Below, in pieces: positions 50,429-61,563 of a DNA stretch of 64,000 bases. The notes beneath the pieces are model-generated. The model worked only from the letters and a program-made list of their open reading frames with translations. It did no database searches and was not told the DNA's origin. The stretch is from Streptomyces sp. NA04227 (GTDB lineage: Bacteria; Actinomycetota; Actinomycetes; Streptomycetales; Streptomycetaceae): the NCBI RefSeq assembly GCF_013364195.1, contig NZ_CP054918.1, forward strand, positions 1,291,001 through 1,355,000. The letters are read 5' to 3'. Position numbers and translations under genes: made by a program. Positions within the stretch are counted from its first letter, which is position 1, and each line of letters starts with the position of its first letter.

Positions 50429-53400
50429 TCAGACCTCCCGTACCTCGAAGCCGTCCAGGACGAACTCGGCGGTGCCGTCCTTGCCGGTCTTGCGCAGGCC
50501 GACCCAGGCCTCGCCCTTGTCGGGCGCGGTGAACTCGTAGTCGAGCAGGGTCGGTTCGGTGGCCACCGGCAGTGGCTTGCGGTCGAGTTCGCGGGCGCCG
50601 GGCTCGTCGACGGCGGTGATCCAGGCGTACTGGTCGGCCTTCTCGTTCTCGTAGCGGAAGGAGACCCGGTAGCGCTTGCCCGCCTCGAAGCGGACGGTGT
50701 GCGGGACGGTGCGGTAGACCAGACCCTCGTTCTCGCCGCGCGACTTGAGGGATTCGTTGCCGTCGATGACGTCGTCGATGGCCTTGCCGTTCCAGCCGCG
50801 CTGGGTGAACGGGGCGTGCTTCTGGGCGAGGTGGGTGCGCGGGTCGGTGTTGCCGCCCGCGTCGCCCTTCACGAACGGGCCCCAGCCCTGCGGGACGTGC
50901 TCGAAGTCCTCGAAGACCAGGGCGCCTTCCTTCGTGCTCCGGCGCGCCGGGACCACCCGGACCGCGTCGAAGCGGACCTGGGCCTGGCCCTCGGCGGCGC
51001 CGAGGGTGAGTTCCACCGGGCCGCCGCCCGCGGGGACCGTGAAGTAGGTGAACATCCGCTGGAAGCGGGTCGTCTGCTTGCGATCGGAGGCGACGTGGTT
51101 GCCCGCCGTGGAGGTCTCGGTGAAGTTGGTGGCGCTGACGCCGTCGGCGGTGCGCACGGTCAGGCTGGAGCGGCGCCGCTCCCCCGCCTTGGCGCCGACC
51201 TCGACCTGTACGGAGGCGGCGTAGGTGCCCGGTGCCAGGCGGCGCAGGCTCTGCGAGACGCTCGCCGCCGCGCCGGAGCCGATGACCAGTTCGTGGTCGC
51301 CGCGCTCGCTGACCTCGACGGTGGCCGGGCCCTTGGCCCGCCAGCCGGTCAGGTCACCGGAATGGAAGCCGGGGTTGGCGAGCGGGGTGTGCTCGCCCCA
51401 ACGCGGGTCGGGCAGCGATTCGGCGCGGCGGCGGTAGACCACGTAGGGCTGCTTCGCCTCGGCGTCGAGGGTGATCTTCCCGGCGCGTACGGGCACGTCG
51501 GCGAGGTGGACCCGGCCCTGGTCGGTGAGCCGGTACACGCTCACCGTGCTGCGCGAGGCCCAGCCGCGCGGCAGTTGCCAGGTGCTGCGGCCGCCTGCCG
51601 GGTTGTAGTGGTACAGCTTCTGCGGGTCGGTGGCGCGGCGCGGCTGCCAGGGCAGCAGATAGCTGCCGCCGTCGTAGACGAGACGGCCGTCGGTGGTGAT
51701 CCGGCGGGTGCCGTCGGCGTCGGAGACGACGGTGCGGGTGCGGCCGAAGAAGGTGACCTCGTGCTCGGTCCACTTCTTGACGGGCTGCGCCTGGAGGTAC
51801 TTGGCGGGCAGGGCGTCGGCCCAGACGATCTCGTAGAAGGCGTTCCAGTCCGTCTTGCCGACCCAGCCCTCGTAGTTGCCCATCCGGGAGTGGCCGAGCA
51901 GGCTGGCCCACTTGTTGGCGAAGACGTCCTTCTGGTGATTGCGTACGAAGCGGATCAGCTGGGAGTTGATGCCGCGGGAGGTGTCGCCGCCGTAGTCGGG
52001 CTCGTTGGCCCAGTGCGACCAGACCGAGGAGCGTTCCAGGCCGTGGCCCCACTCGGTGGTGACGATCCAGCCCTGTTCGGCCAGGGCGCGCTGGAGCCGG
52101 TCGGAGGTCCAGCCGGACTCGCGGAACACGTCGATGTAGAGGGAGTTCAGGGCCGGGTCGGCCTGGGCCCGCAGATCGGCGAAGCGCTTGATGATGTCGC
52201 CGGAGACCAGGTCGCGGCGCTGGTCGATCCGGTAGGACTGGTCGAGCCAGTCCCACTGCTCGTTGGCCTTGTCGACGAGGGTCTCGGAGAAGGCGTTCGC
52301 GACCGGGTAGGACTCGGTGGCGTTGACGTGCACCGAGAAGTCGCTGTTCCATGAACGGCCCGCGCGGACCAGGGTGTTGAGGTCGTCGAGACCGCCCGCG
52401 CGCTTGTTGTAGTTGTCCGCGTAGTCGGGGTGCGCGGAGTCGTGGCCCTCGGAGGCGTACCCCTTGAGCAGTGTGTACTGGCCGAGCCCGTCGGTGGCCA
52501 GCGAGATCCGCTTGACCTCGTCCAGGGTGGCCAGGAAGGGGTTGGTGGCCTGCGAGGCGAAGTTGAACGGGATGTGGGCGACCACGCGCAGATGCTGCTC
52601 GTCGGCGCCGCGCGGGTTCACCATCACCTCGCGGAAGGCGATCGCGGCGTCCTGCCAGTCGACCCGGCCGTCGTCGTTGCGGTCGGCGGTGACGATCACG
52701 GTGGCGTACGGCAGCGGTTCGGTGGCGTCGACCGGGGCGGTCGCGGCGCGGTGGGTCCACTGGCCGGGCGCGAGCTGGGCCTTGGTCCAGCCGTCGCCGC
52801 GGACGGTGCTGTGCCACAGCCGCCCGTTCTCCCAGCTGGAGTTCGCATCCGGCTTGTCCCAGACGGTGTTGGTCTCGAAAGCGCCGCCGAGCCGGTCGTG
52901 GGCGAGGACCGCGTAGGCGCAGCCCGCGGGGGCGGTGGCGGGACTGTCGGCGGCGGGCCGTACGAAGGTGTCGCCGCTCTTGGCCTTGTCGAGCTGGACC
53001 TTGGCGGCGAGCAGGGTGGCGCCGGGCTGGTCGCTGCGGACCGAGAGCAGGGCGAGGCCGGGGAATTGCAGGGTGCCCACGCGCAGGGTCTCGGTGTCGG
53101 CGATGCGGGTCACCCGCCAGTCGACGCGGTGGCCCTCGGCTTCGATGCTCACCTCGATACGGGTACCGCCGTCGAAGTCGAGTACGTAGGCGGCGCCGCT
53201 GTCGGCGAAGCGGGCGGTGACCTTGGGGGTGTGCTCCTTGCCGTCGATCAGGACGGTGGTGACCTCTTCGTCCTGGCCGTGCAGGACGGCGCCCGAGGCG
53301 CGGTCGGTGTAGGAGACGACGCGCGGGAAGGTCTCGGCGACCCGTACCTCCAGGGCGCTGGAGCGGATCACGCGGTCCGCCGGCGCCGCCGAGGCGGTCC

Positions 53401-53488
53401 CGGGAAGGCCGAGTGCGACAGAGGCACCTGCGAGGGCGCCCGCCGCCACCACGGTTCGTCTCTTTGGCGCAAACGTGTCTGACTGCAA
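50429..53488 (-). CDS. Secreted GH101 endo-alpha-N-acetylgalactosaminidase-like enzyme
   Basis: 1019 residues from TTG 53488, which follows GGAGG at seven bases. The N-terminus has a Tat-like KRRTVVAAGALAGAS and an ASA cleavage site near residue 34. A beta-rich domain is followed by the GH101 barrel, which matches pneumococcal-type enzymes over LYIDVFRESGW (nucleophile Asp, about residue 452), TTEWGHG (acid/base Glu, about 480), GGDTSRGINSQLIRFVRNHQKD and YEGWVGKTDWNAFYE. Later come YLLPWQPRRA, YHYNPAGGRSTWQLP and AKQPYVVYRR, then carbohydrate-binding-like domains. GH101 releases Gal-GalNAc O-glycans from mucin-type proteins. Alone in its transcript. Confidence 0.93.
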   Translation of the reverse strand: MQSDTFAPKRRTVVAAGALAGASVALGLPGTASAAPADRVIRSSALEVRVAETFPRVVSYTDRASGAVLHGQDEEVTTVLIDGKEHTPKVTARFADSGAAYVLDFDGGTRIEVSIEAEGHRVDWRVTRIADTETLRVGTLQFPGLALLSVRSDQPGATLLAAKVQLDKAKSGDTFVRPAADSPATAPAGCAYAVLAHDRLGGAFETNTVWDKPDANSSWENGRLWHSTVRGDGWTKAQLAPGQWTHRAATAPVDATEPLPYATVIVTADRNDDGRVDWQDAAIAFREVMVNPRGADEQHLRVVAHIPFNFASQATNPFLATLDEVKRISLATDGLGQYTLLKGYASEGHDSAHPDYADNYNKRAGGLDDLNTLVRAGRSWNSDFSVHVNATESYPVANAFSETLVDKANEQWDWLDQSYRIDQRRDLVSGDIIKRFADLRAQADPALNSLYIDVFRESGWTSDRLQRALAEQGWIVTTEWGHGLERSSVWSHWANEPDYGGDTSRGINSQLIRFVRNHQKDVFANKWASLLGHSRMGNYEGWVGKTDWNAFYEIVWADALPAKYLQAQPVKKWTEHEVTFFGRTRTVVSDADGTRRITTDGRLVYDGGSYLLPWQPRRATDPQKLYHYNPAGGRSTWQLPRGWASRSTVSVYRLTDQGRVHLADVPVRAGKITLDAEAKQPYVVYRRRAESLPDPRWGEHTPLANPGFHSGDLTGWRAKGPATVEVSERGDHELVIGSGAAASVSQSLRRLAPGTYAASVQVEVGAKAGERRRSSLTVRTADGVSATNFTETSTAGNHVASDRKQTTRFQRMFTYFTVPAGGGPVELTLGAAEGQAQVRFDAVRVVPARRSTKEGALVFEDFEHVPQGWGPFVKGDAGGNTDPRTHLAQKHAPFTQRGWNGKAIDDVIDGNESLKSRGENEGLVYRTVPHTVRFEAGKRYRVSFRYENEKADQYAWITAVDEPGARELDRKPLPVATEPTLLDYEFTAPDKGEAWVGLRKTGKDGTAEFVLDGFEVREV

Positions 53489-53882
53489 GGCACACCCTCC
53501 AGAGCTCAACTGCCGGTGGCCGTAACCCTGCTTGGACCCCGTCGCCAGGCCCATGGACTAAGCGGCGCAGGTCTTGGACTAACGTCCGCCGCGCGCGCCG
53601 GGTCGAGGCGGTGAACGGGGCGAGAATCTTCACGGTGCCGGACGCAGCGCGTACGGAAGGGAGCCGTGCGGGAGACAGCCGTGCGGGAGACAGGCCACCA
53701 CGCACGACAGGGCCCGGAGCAACGAGTGCTGCTCCAGGCCCTGCGATGTGCTCATACCCGACGGTGCCGGTGCGTCAGTGAGTGCGGGGCAGCGCGTTCA
53801 CACCACACCCTCTGTGGGCGGCTGCCCGTGACGCCGGCAGTCCGCTCGTGCTTCGGGCCGCTTGAGCTCAGCCCGCTTGGGC
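53489..53882. other. Intergenic region between the trypsin and GH101 genes
   Basis: It should contain the leftward promoter of the GH101 gene and the end of the trypsin transcript. Small hairpins are seen (GGAGCA/TGCTCC at about 53714-53733; AGCCC/GGGCT near 53868-53881) but nothing decisive. A duplicated GTGCGGGAGACAG occurs at about 53667-53693. No gene was recognised. Confidence 0.4.
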
Positions 53883-55939
<2,057 letters not shown>

Positions 55940-56018
55940 GGTCCGGAATGCGGGACGGAGGGGTAGCGGGGCGGCGGGGCGGCAGGACGAAGGGGGCAGC
56001 GGGAAGGGGCAGAGAGGG

Positions 56019-57071
56019 TCAGTCGACCTTGGCCTCGTAGACCAGGATCTCGGTGCCGGAGGCCTCTTCACCGTCGTCCGGCGCGGCCCACATCCGCAAG
56101 GTGCCGCTCTCGGCCTCCAGATGGACCGGGTTGCGGGTGGCGACATGACCGGCGGACGACCAGAGCTGCACCGGCACCTCGTGCTGAACGGCCCCCGACC
56201 GCAGACCGAGCAGAGCGATGCCACCGAGCTCGAAGCCGCTGCCGTTCGCCGCCTTGTAGTTGGTGATACCGGTGCACAGCATTCGCCCACGCTGAGCGTA
56301 CGCACAGTCCTGGTAGTCCACGAAGTGGCTGGAGTTGGCACTGTGGGCGAGCTGCCGTCCCCGGCCGTTCCAGGTGTAGAACTCGCGCGAGCCCCACGTC
56401 ACGCCGTGCAGTTCACCGGTCGCGGGGTCGGGCACGATACCGCCGACATGGTCGTCGACCTCGAACTCCTCATGCACGGCAAGGGACTTCAGGTCGATCC
56501 GGTACACGAGCGAGTGGCTGTAGGGCCGGTACTCGGCGACCGGAACCCACAGCGACCTTCCGTCGGTGTCGATACCGCCGGGGTGGTAGTCGTTGCCCTC
56601 GCCCAGGACGATGTCCTTCAGCAGCTTGCCCTGGAGATCGAGCACGAACAGGTGCCCACGTCCCTTGCCGGGTGAGCGGTCGTACCCGTCGACCGGCTGC
56701 GGATACTTCACCGGCGCCTCGATGACCTCCACGCTGGACAGGAACAACCGGTCCCCGACGCGGGCGAAGCCCTGCGGGTGATACGTCGGAAAGTCCAGCT
56801 TGAGCCGCCGGGCCTCGGTCCACTGGGTGGACCGGGTCAGCTTTGAGACGGCTTCGACGAGGGGCGTCTTCCGGGCGGAGGGGGCGCCGTCGGCAGCCCG
56901 GGCGCTGTCGGCGGCGCTGAGGCTCTCGGCGGGGCGGATGCTCTCGGCGGGCCGGGCATTCGCGGTGGGCCGGGCGCTGTCCGCGCTGGCGGTGACAGTC
57001 GCCGTGAGTGCGGCGGCCGCCAGTACGGCCCCGGCCAGGAGTGCGCCGCGTGCCTTGATGGTGGACCTCAT
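56019..57071 (-). CDS. Secreted DUF6454-like protein (propeller-like)
   Basis: 350 residues with a perfect AGGAGG before ATG 57071. A signal peptide (LLAGAVLAAAALTATVTASA) is followed by a repetitive Ala/Arg/Ser/Glu-rich stretch (ARPTANARPAESIRPAESLS) and then a ~290-residue domain with blade-like repeats: YHPQGFARVGDRLFLSSVEV, RGHLFVLDLQGKLLKDIVLGEG, DYHPGGIDTDGRSLWVPVAEY, DDHVGGIVPDPATGELHGVTWG. From memory this matches the family labelled DUF6454. It is probably a beta-propeller ligand-binding or hydrolase-like protein outside the cell. Confidence 0.75.
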   Translation of the reverse strand: MRSTIKARGALLAGAVLAAAALTATVTASADSARPTANARPAESIRPAESLSAADSARAADGAPSARKTPLVEAVSKLTRSTQWTEARRLKLDFPTYHPQGFARVGDRLFLSSVEVIEAPVKYPQPVDGYDRSPGKGRGHLFVLDLQGKLLKDIVLGEGNDYHPGGIDTDGRSLWVPVAEYRPYSHSLVYRIDLKSLAVHEEFEVDDHVGGIVPDPATGELHGVTWGSREFYTWNGRGRQLAHSANSSHFVDYQDCAYAQRGRMLCTGITNYKAANGSGFELGGIALLGLRSGAVQHEVPVQLWSSAGHVATRNPVHLEAESGTLRMWAAPDDGEEASGTEILVYEAKVD

Positions 57072-57358
57072 CGGAATGCCTCCTGGTGCTGCTCCGCCGG
57101 GTGGGAAGTCGTGCGCATGTCTACGGCGGACAGGCAGACCGGCCGTGACGCGGCGGAGCCGGTCCGGTGTCCCGGAACGGAACTTCCGGGCGAGGAGCGG
57201 GCCCGCCCCCCGGCCAGCCGTCGCACCGCATCGCACCGCGCCCTCCTCCCCACCAGCCCTGTTCGCTATGTTGGACAGCCGCGCCGCCCACCGCCCCGGC
57301 CCCTCCCGCCTCGCGACGTCGTGCGCACGTCCCGTCCCACGAACACGAGGAGGCGCAC

Positions 57359-58255
57359 GTGGACGCCGCCGTCACCACCTGTTACCGGCACCCCGAGGTC
57401 GAGGCCCGGGTGAGCTGCACCCGGTGCGAGCGCCACATATGCCCCGACTGCATGCGGGAGGCGTCCGTCGGGCACCACTGCGTGGAGTGCGTGGCCGAGG
57501 GCCGGAAGTCGGTCCGGCAGCCGCTCACCGTCTTCGGCGGCCGTATCTCGGCGGTGCCGGTCGTCACGTACGTACTCATCGCGCTCAACGTCCTCTTCTT
57601 CCTCGGTGAACTCGTCCGCCCCGCGCTCCTGGACGAGCTCGGCATGCTGGGCGCGGCCATGAAGGGGCCGGACGGCGAGTACTACGTCCACCAGAACCCG
57701 GTTCCCGCCGGGTTCGAGGAGGAGGGCGTGGTCGCGGGCGAGTGGTACCGGCTGCTGACCGGCGCGTTCCTGCACCTCTCCCCCACCGAGAGCGTCTTCG
57801 GCATCCTGCACATCGCCCTGAACATGTTCTCGCTGTGGACCATCGGCCGCGTAGTGGAACTCCAACTCGGCCGCGCCCGCTACCTCGCGCTGTATCTGCT
57901 CTCGGCGCTGGGCAGTTCGGTACTGGTACTGCTGCTCGCCCCGGACACCGACTCGGTCGGCGCCTCGGGCGCCATCTTCGGCCTCGGCGCCGCGTGCTAC
58001 GTGATCAACCGCCGCATCGGCGCGAACCGCGAGGCCGTGAACCGCCTGATGGCCAACCTGCTGATCTGGATGGTGATCTCCGCCGGATTCGCCTCCTGGC
58101 AGGGGCACTTGGGCGGGTTGCTGGCGGGGGCGCTGGTGGGGGTGGGGTTCGCGTTCGCGCCGCGCTCGCGACGGGATGTGGTGCACGTTGCCGTGTGTGG
58201 CGGGGTGTTGGTGCTGTTGATGGTGTTGGCGGTGGTGAAGGCTTCATCGCTCTGA
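57359..58255 (+). CDS. Rhomboid family intramembrane serine protease with N-terminal zinc finger
   Basis: 298 residues from GTG 57359 with GAGGAGG five bases upstream. The first 50 residues form a B-box-like zinc finger (CYRHPEVEARVSCTRCERHICPDCMREASVGHHCVEC). The rhomboid domain follows with six to seven membrane helices, the LHIALNMFSLW oxyanion Asn, the catalytic Ser in GASGAIFGLGAA and the His in WQGHLGGLLAGA. It cleaves membrane proteins within the bilayer. The soluble finger would face the cytoplasm; this arrangement is common in Streptomyces. Confidence 0.93.
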   Translation: MDAAVTTCYRHPEVEARVSCTRCERHICPDCMREASVGHHCVECVAEGRKSVRQPLTVFGGRISAVPVVTYVLIALNVLFFLGELVRPALLDELGMLGAAMKGPDGEYYVHQNPVPAGFEEEGVVAGEWYRLLTGAFLHLSPTESVFGILHIALNMFSLWTIGRVVELQLGRARYLALYLLSALGSSVLVLLLAPDTDSVGASGAIFGLGAACYVINRRIGANREAVNRLMANLLIWMVISAGFASWQGHLGGLLAGALVGVGFAFAPRSRRDVVHVAVCGGVLVLLMVLAVVKASSL

Positions 58256-58289
58256 GAAGTGGGCCGGGTCTGCGCCTCAGCACACCTCG

Positions 58290-59543
58290 TCAGTCGAACT
58301 CCCGCAACGCGGCGACGAGTTGCCGCCCTTCCTTCGCACCGCGACGTATGAGCAGGGCAGCCGTGGTGTGCAACTCGTTCCATGCGTACGGGCGGCCGAC
58401 GGCCGCGGCATCGGGGATGCTCGCCACCGCGACGGACACAGCCTGCGCCGACTCGCCCGCTCCGGCGAAGGCGTGCGCGAGGCATACGCGGTACCAGGTC
58501 TTGTCCCGGCGAAACTCGTCCGGTAGCGAGTCCAGCCCGGTGGTGAGGTGACCCATAGCCGACTGCCAGTCACGCAAGTGCAGCGCCGCCATACCGCGTT
58601 GCAGGGTGAACCACGTCTCGTCATAGAAATACATCCACACCGGCTCGTCCTCAGGCCGCTCTGACGCACGACTGATGAGTACCTGCGCTTCGTCGAGCAG
58701 ACGGTGGGCGGCGTCGGCGTCACCGTTTAGCGCATGTCCTCGGGCCGCCATCTGCGTGGCCATGCCCTGGACTCCCAGCGAGGATCCGGGCGCCGACCAG
58801 CGAGAGGCCTCCGCGAGCCGGATACAGCGGGTGGCCCGCCCTTTGGACCACGCCATGTGCGCCTTCATGTTGAGTGTGGTGGCTGCCATGTTGGCGTCCC
58901 CGGCCTCCAAGGCCCACTCGTGCGAACGGTCGTACCAGGCCAAGGCCGCGGCAGGCAGGTCCTGGTCATGGGACATCCAGGCGAGGAACTGTGCATGCTC
59001 TGACGCAAGACGTACGACACGATCGGCGAGCGGGCCGCGTGCGCCCGTGTACAGGTCGACGACCGTACGCAACTGCTGGCGCATTACGTCGACAAGCGGT
59101 CGAGAGCCGATCTCATCCTCGGCCCGCCGGTGTTCGGCGAGCAGCCGGTCCAGCCAATCGAGGCTGGCGGCGTCCACACGGTTCGAAGAACCGACGACGC
59201 TCGTCACTCGGGCCAGCAAGTCCTCGTCAGGTCCGGGTCCGGGGAGCACCAGGTGGGCAACCGAGGCTGTGCCGGTCGGGAGTGGCGCCAGTCCTGCTTC
59301 GAGTTCGACCGGGATACCGAGCCCCGACACGATGCGTTGCCGAACTTCGACAGAAGTCACGCGTCGGCGCCCGCGCTCGATGTCGGACACGTCGGGTTGG
59401 ACGAGTCCAATCCGTTCCCCGAGCTTCATTTGACTGAGGCCGGTGAGTTTCCTGTACACGCGGAATACAGCGCCCCAGTCTTCGCCGGTGACCGCTGCCG
59501 CCATCTGCGGGTGGGACCACAGGCCCCCGGGAGTTTCCTCCAT
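58290..59543 (-). CDS. XRE family regulator with TPR-like C-terminal domain
   Basis: 417 residues from ATG 59543. The helix-turn-helix spans about residues 25-80 (YRKLTGLSQMKLGERIGLVQPDVSDIERGRRRVTS). The remaining ~330 residues are helical and repeat-like (FLAWMSHDQDLPAAALAWYDRSHEWALEAGDANMAATTLNMKAHMAW; LHLRDWQSAMGHLTTGLDSLPDE), resembling TPR domains that sense small molecules or peptides. A TATATT box six bases from the ATG and the lack of a ribosome binding site indicate a leaderless message. It is divergent from the coupled micro-ORF/methyltransferase cluster and is its probable regulator. Confidence 0.9.
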   Translation of the reverse strand: MEETPGGLWSHPQMAAAVTGEDWGAVFRVYRKLTGLSQMKLGERIGLVQPDVSDIERGRRRVTSVEVRQRIVSGLGIPVELEAGLAPLPTGTASVAHLVLPGPGPDEDLLARVTSVVGSSNRVDAASLDWLDRLLAEHRRAEDEIGSRPLVDVMRQQLRTVVDLYTGARGPLADRVVRLASEHAQFLAWMSHDQDLPAAALAWYDRSHEWALEAGDANMAATTLNMKAHMAWSKGRATRCIRLAEASRWSAPGSSLGVQGMATQMAARGHALNGDADAAHRLLDEAQVLISRASERPEDEPVWMYFYDETWFTLQRGMAALHLRDWQSAMGHLTTGLDSLPDEFRRDKTWYRVCLAHAFAGAGESAQAVSVAVASIPDAAAVGRPYAWNELHTTAALLIRRGAKEGRQLVAALREFD

Positions 59544-59549
59544 ATGCCC

Positions 59550-59555
59550 AATATA
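59550..59555 (-). promoter_or_regulatory. -10 box of the XRE gene, within a repeated CCTATA element
   Basis: TATATT on the minus strand lies six bases from ATG 59543. CCTATA occurs twice (about 59552-59557 and 59565-59570 on the minus strand), a possible operator for autoregulation. Confidence 0.45.
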
Positions 59556-59653
59556 GGACAGCGCTATAGGGCCGTGGGATGGGATCAACCGGCTTTCGAC
59601 ACAAGGGTCTTTGCCAGACAAGGCCCCCGCGTCCGGGTGATCGTTCCGGGGGC

Positions 59654-59731
59654 ATGGCCCTCAACCCTCAGGAGATTGACGACATGTACACGGTAGCCGC
59701 CGGACTCTTCCACAGCGAGGCGCCCGTATGA
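59654..59731 (+). CDS. 25-residue micro-ORF, first of the coupled cluster (candidate)
   Basis: ATG 59654 has a GGGGG stretch just upstream and encodes MALNPQEIDDMYTVAAGLFH plus five residues. Its stop overlaps the next start as ATGA, continuing the overlap pattern of the following three genes. It could be a short peptide product, a leader, or merely a coupling ORF. No family was recognised. Confidence 0.45.
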   Translation: MALNPQEIDDMYTVAAGLFHSEAPV

Positions 59732-60087
59732 CGTCTCGCGCACTACGCCTGCTGCCCTGGTCCAACTCCGATGGCCAACCCTGCTATCTGAGCACCGATA
59801 CAGGAACCGGCATGGTGTCCCGCCTGGCGGACCAAGTCGAAGCCGAGCAACTCGACAACGGGAGCGAATGTGTCGACTACGCCCGCGAGTTGCTCGACGC
59901 CGACGTAGCGAATGTCGAACTCGACGAACTCCGGTTCCTCACCGCCGAACTCACCAGCGCCTTGCACCAAGTTCTTCGTATCGCGCACAGCAGGGGTGCG
60001 CGGCTCGACATCCCGCCCTTGGCGGAGGAACCCGCCGACAGGCCGACCGCTCTCGCCTCTCCCCGACCGGCGGGAACCACGACATGA
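59728..60087 (+). CDS. Small hypothetical protein of the methyltransferase cluster
   Basis: 119 residues, no Cys-rich or membrane segment. It begins RALRLLPWSNSDGQPCYLSTDTGTGMVSRLADQVE and has a helical middle (ECVDYARELLDADVANVELDELRFLTAELTSALHQVLRIA) and a Pro-rich tail. I have seen similar proteins beside XRE regulators in Streptomyces but know no function. Start and stop both overlap neighbours as ATGA. Confidence 0.75.
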   Translation: MTSRALRLLPWSNSDGQPCYLSTDTGTGMVSRLADQVEAEQLDNGSECVDYARELLDADVANVELDELRFLTAELTSALHQVLRIAHSRGARLDIPPLAEEPADRPTALASPRPAGTTT

Positions 60088-60446
60088 ACGACGCTCCCGC
60101 CGTTGGCGAACTAGCCCGTGACACCAAGCGCGACCGTATCGGGGTGGTCATGGGGAATGAGGGCGGCCTCTACCAGCTCCGGCCGCCCGGCGGCGGCCTT
60201 GAGTGGGATGTGCGCCCTGTGAACGTCGAACGCGCGACCCAGGACCAACTGCTCCGGGCACGCGTCCGTGACACCAACCGGCGTAGCAGGGAAGGAAGGC
60301 AGGCGATGAACAGCAACGCGGATCGCTCCCGCGCGGAGACCTCACCGCCTCAGAGCCACACCGCTTCCGTTGCAGGAGACATGACGTCAGTGCGGATCAC
60401 CGGCACTGACGCCAACCCGCTGGAGAACGGGGCTAGTTCAGCATGA
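60084..60446 (+). CDS. Small hypothetical protein, possibly two fused short products
   Basis: 120 residues. The first ~73 residues are a recurrent Streptomyces small protein ([37 protein letters not shown]), probably SH3-like. Relatives usually end near the RRSREGRQ region reached at about residue 73. Here the frame continues for 46 residues from an internal ATG 60306, which has its own strong GGAAGGAAGG, ending [13 protein letters not shown]. That tail resembles a small leader/core peptide more than a globular domain. Stop overlaps the methyltransferase start as ATGA. Confidence 0.7.
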   Translation: MNDAPAVGELARDTKRDRIGVVMGNEGGLYQLRPPGGGLEWDVRPVNVERATQDQLLRARVRDTNRRSREGRQAMNSNADRSRAETSPPQSHTASVAGDMTSVRITGTDANPLENGASSA

Positions 60447-60544
60447 CCCACCCCCTGGCCTCTCAGAAACTACGGGCCGACCTCGCCCACACCTGGCGAC
60501 CACCGGGGCACTGCGCAGCCCGGAATGGGAAGCTGCCGTTCTAG
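60443..60544 (+). pseudogene. Frameshifted 5' end of the methyltransferase gene
   Basis: ATG 60443 opens a 33-codon frame ([16 protein letters not shown]...) that stops at TAG 60542. From about 60490 the other frame encodes [25 protein letters not shown], which joins the methyltransferase at 60547 without a break. One extra C near 60490 would restore a single 374-codon gene. It is either a real 1-base deletion or a sequencing error. Confidence 0.75.
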
Positions 60545-60546
60545 CG

Positions 60547-61563
60547 GTGCCCCGCGAGGCGTTCCTCAGCCGTGGATGGTTCGAGTACGAGGAGGGCGGC
60601 TGGTACCGGCCGGTGACCGGCGACAGCGCACCCGGACTGGCGCGCGTCTACGAGGACGACACCCTCGTGACGCAGGTGGCGGGGGCGGTCTTCCCCGACC
60701 AGGTCGAAGGGCGTATCGCGGCGGCTCCGTCCTCCTCGTCCACCCTGCCGAGTCTGGTCGTGCGGATGCTCGAAGAGCTCCGGGTGACCGAGGGGATGCG
60801 CGTACTGGAGATCGGCACCGGCACGGGTTATTCGACCGCACTGCTCTGTCACGTCGTCGGTGAGGACAACGTGACCACGGTCGAGGTCGACGGGGAGGTG
60901 TCGGCCCGTGCGGCGATGGCGCTCGGGGGCGCAGGTCACTGGCCAACCCTCGTGGTTGCCGATGGCCTCGCCGGATACGAGGACGGCGGCCCGTACGACC
61001 GGATGATCGCCACCTGCGGCGTACACACGGTGCCCGCGGAGTGGATCGCGCAGACGCGACCCGGTGGCGAGGTGCTGGTCACCGTGGGCGGATGGATGCA
61101 CGCCTCGGAGCTGGTGCGGCTCACGGTCGCCGAGGACGGCACGGCGAGTGGCCCGGTCCTCGGCGGGCAAGTCTCGTTCATGCTGGCGCGCCCGCAACTG
61201 CCGCCGCCGCTCGGCATGTTGCCGAACCTGGACGAAGGCGAAGCCGTGCCCACCGAGTTCGGCGCGGACCTCCTCGACGGCTGGACGGCCAGGTTCGTCG
61301 CACAGTTCGCCGCACCTCGCGCGCAGCGGCTCATCCTGGAACGGGACGGCCGGACCGAGCACGTCGTCGTCGATGTGGACTCCGGAAGCTGGGCCGTCGC
61401 GTTTCAGGACGGAGGAGGATGGATGGTCCGGCAAGGCGGAGCGGTGCGGCTGTGGGACCGGATCGCCGAGCGAGTCAGGCGGTGGCAGCGGGACGGGCAA
61501 CCGTCGGCCGACCAGATGCGGTTGCATGTCGGGGCAGAGGGGCAGCAACTGAGCTGGGTATAG
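60547..61563 (+). CDS. PCMT-like methyltransferase, TgmC-like (ATP-grasp RiPP type), N-terminus displaced by frameshift
   Basis: 338 residues remain in frame from GTG 60547. The sequence fits methyltransferases of ATP-grasp peptide-maturase systems: [52 protein letters not shown] motif [50 protein letters not shown] and [20 protein letters not shown]. Such enzymes, related to protein-isoaspartate methyltransferase, methylate carboxylates of a ribosomal peptide. No ATP-grasp ligase (TgmB) is encoded in the window. Whether the shortened protein is made from GTG 60547 is uncertain; the catalytic core is intact. Confidence 0.75.
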   Translation: MPREAFLSRGWFEYEEGGWYRPVTGDSAPGLARVYEDDTLVTQVAGAVFPDQVEGRIAAAPSSSSTLPSLVVRMLEELRVTEGMRVLEIGTGTGYSTALLCHVVGEDNVTTVEVDGEVSARAAMALGGAGHWPTLVVADGLAGYEDGGPYDRMIATCGVHTVPAEWIAQTRPGGEVLVTVGGWMHASELVRLTVAEDGTASGPVLGGQVSFMLARPQLPPPLGMLPNLDEGEAVPTEFGADLLDGWTARFVAQFAAPRAQRLILERDGRTEHVVVDVDSGSWAVAFQDGGGWMVRQGGAVRLWDRIAERVRRWQRDGQPSADQMRLHVGAEGQQLSWV

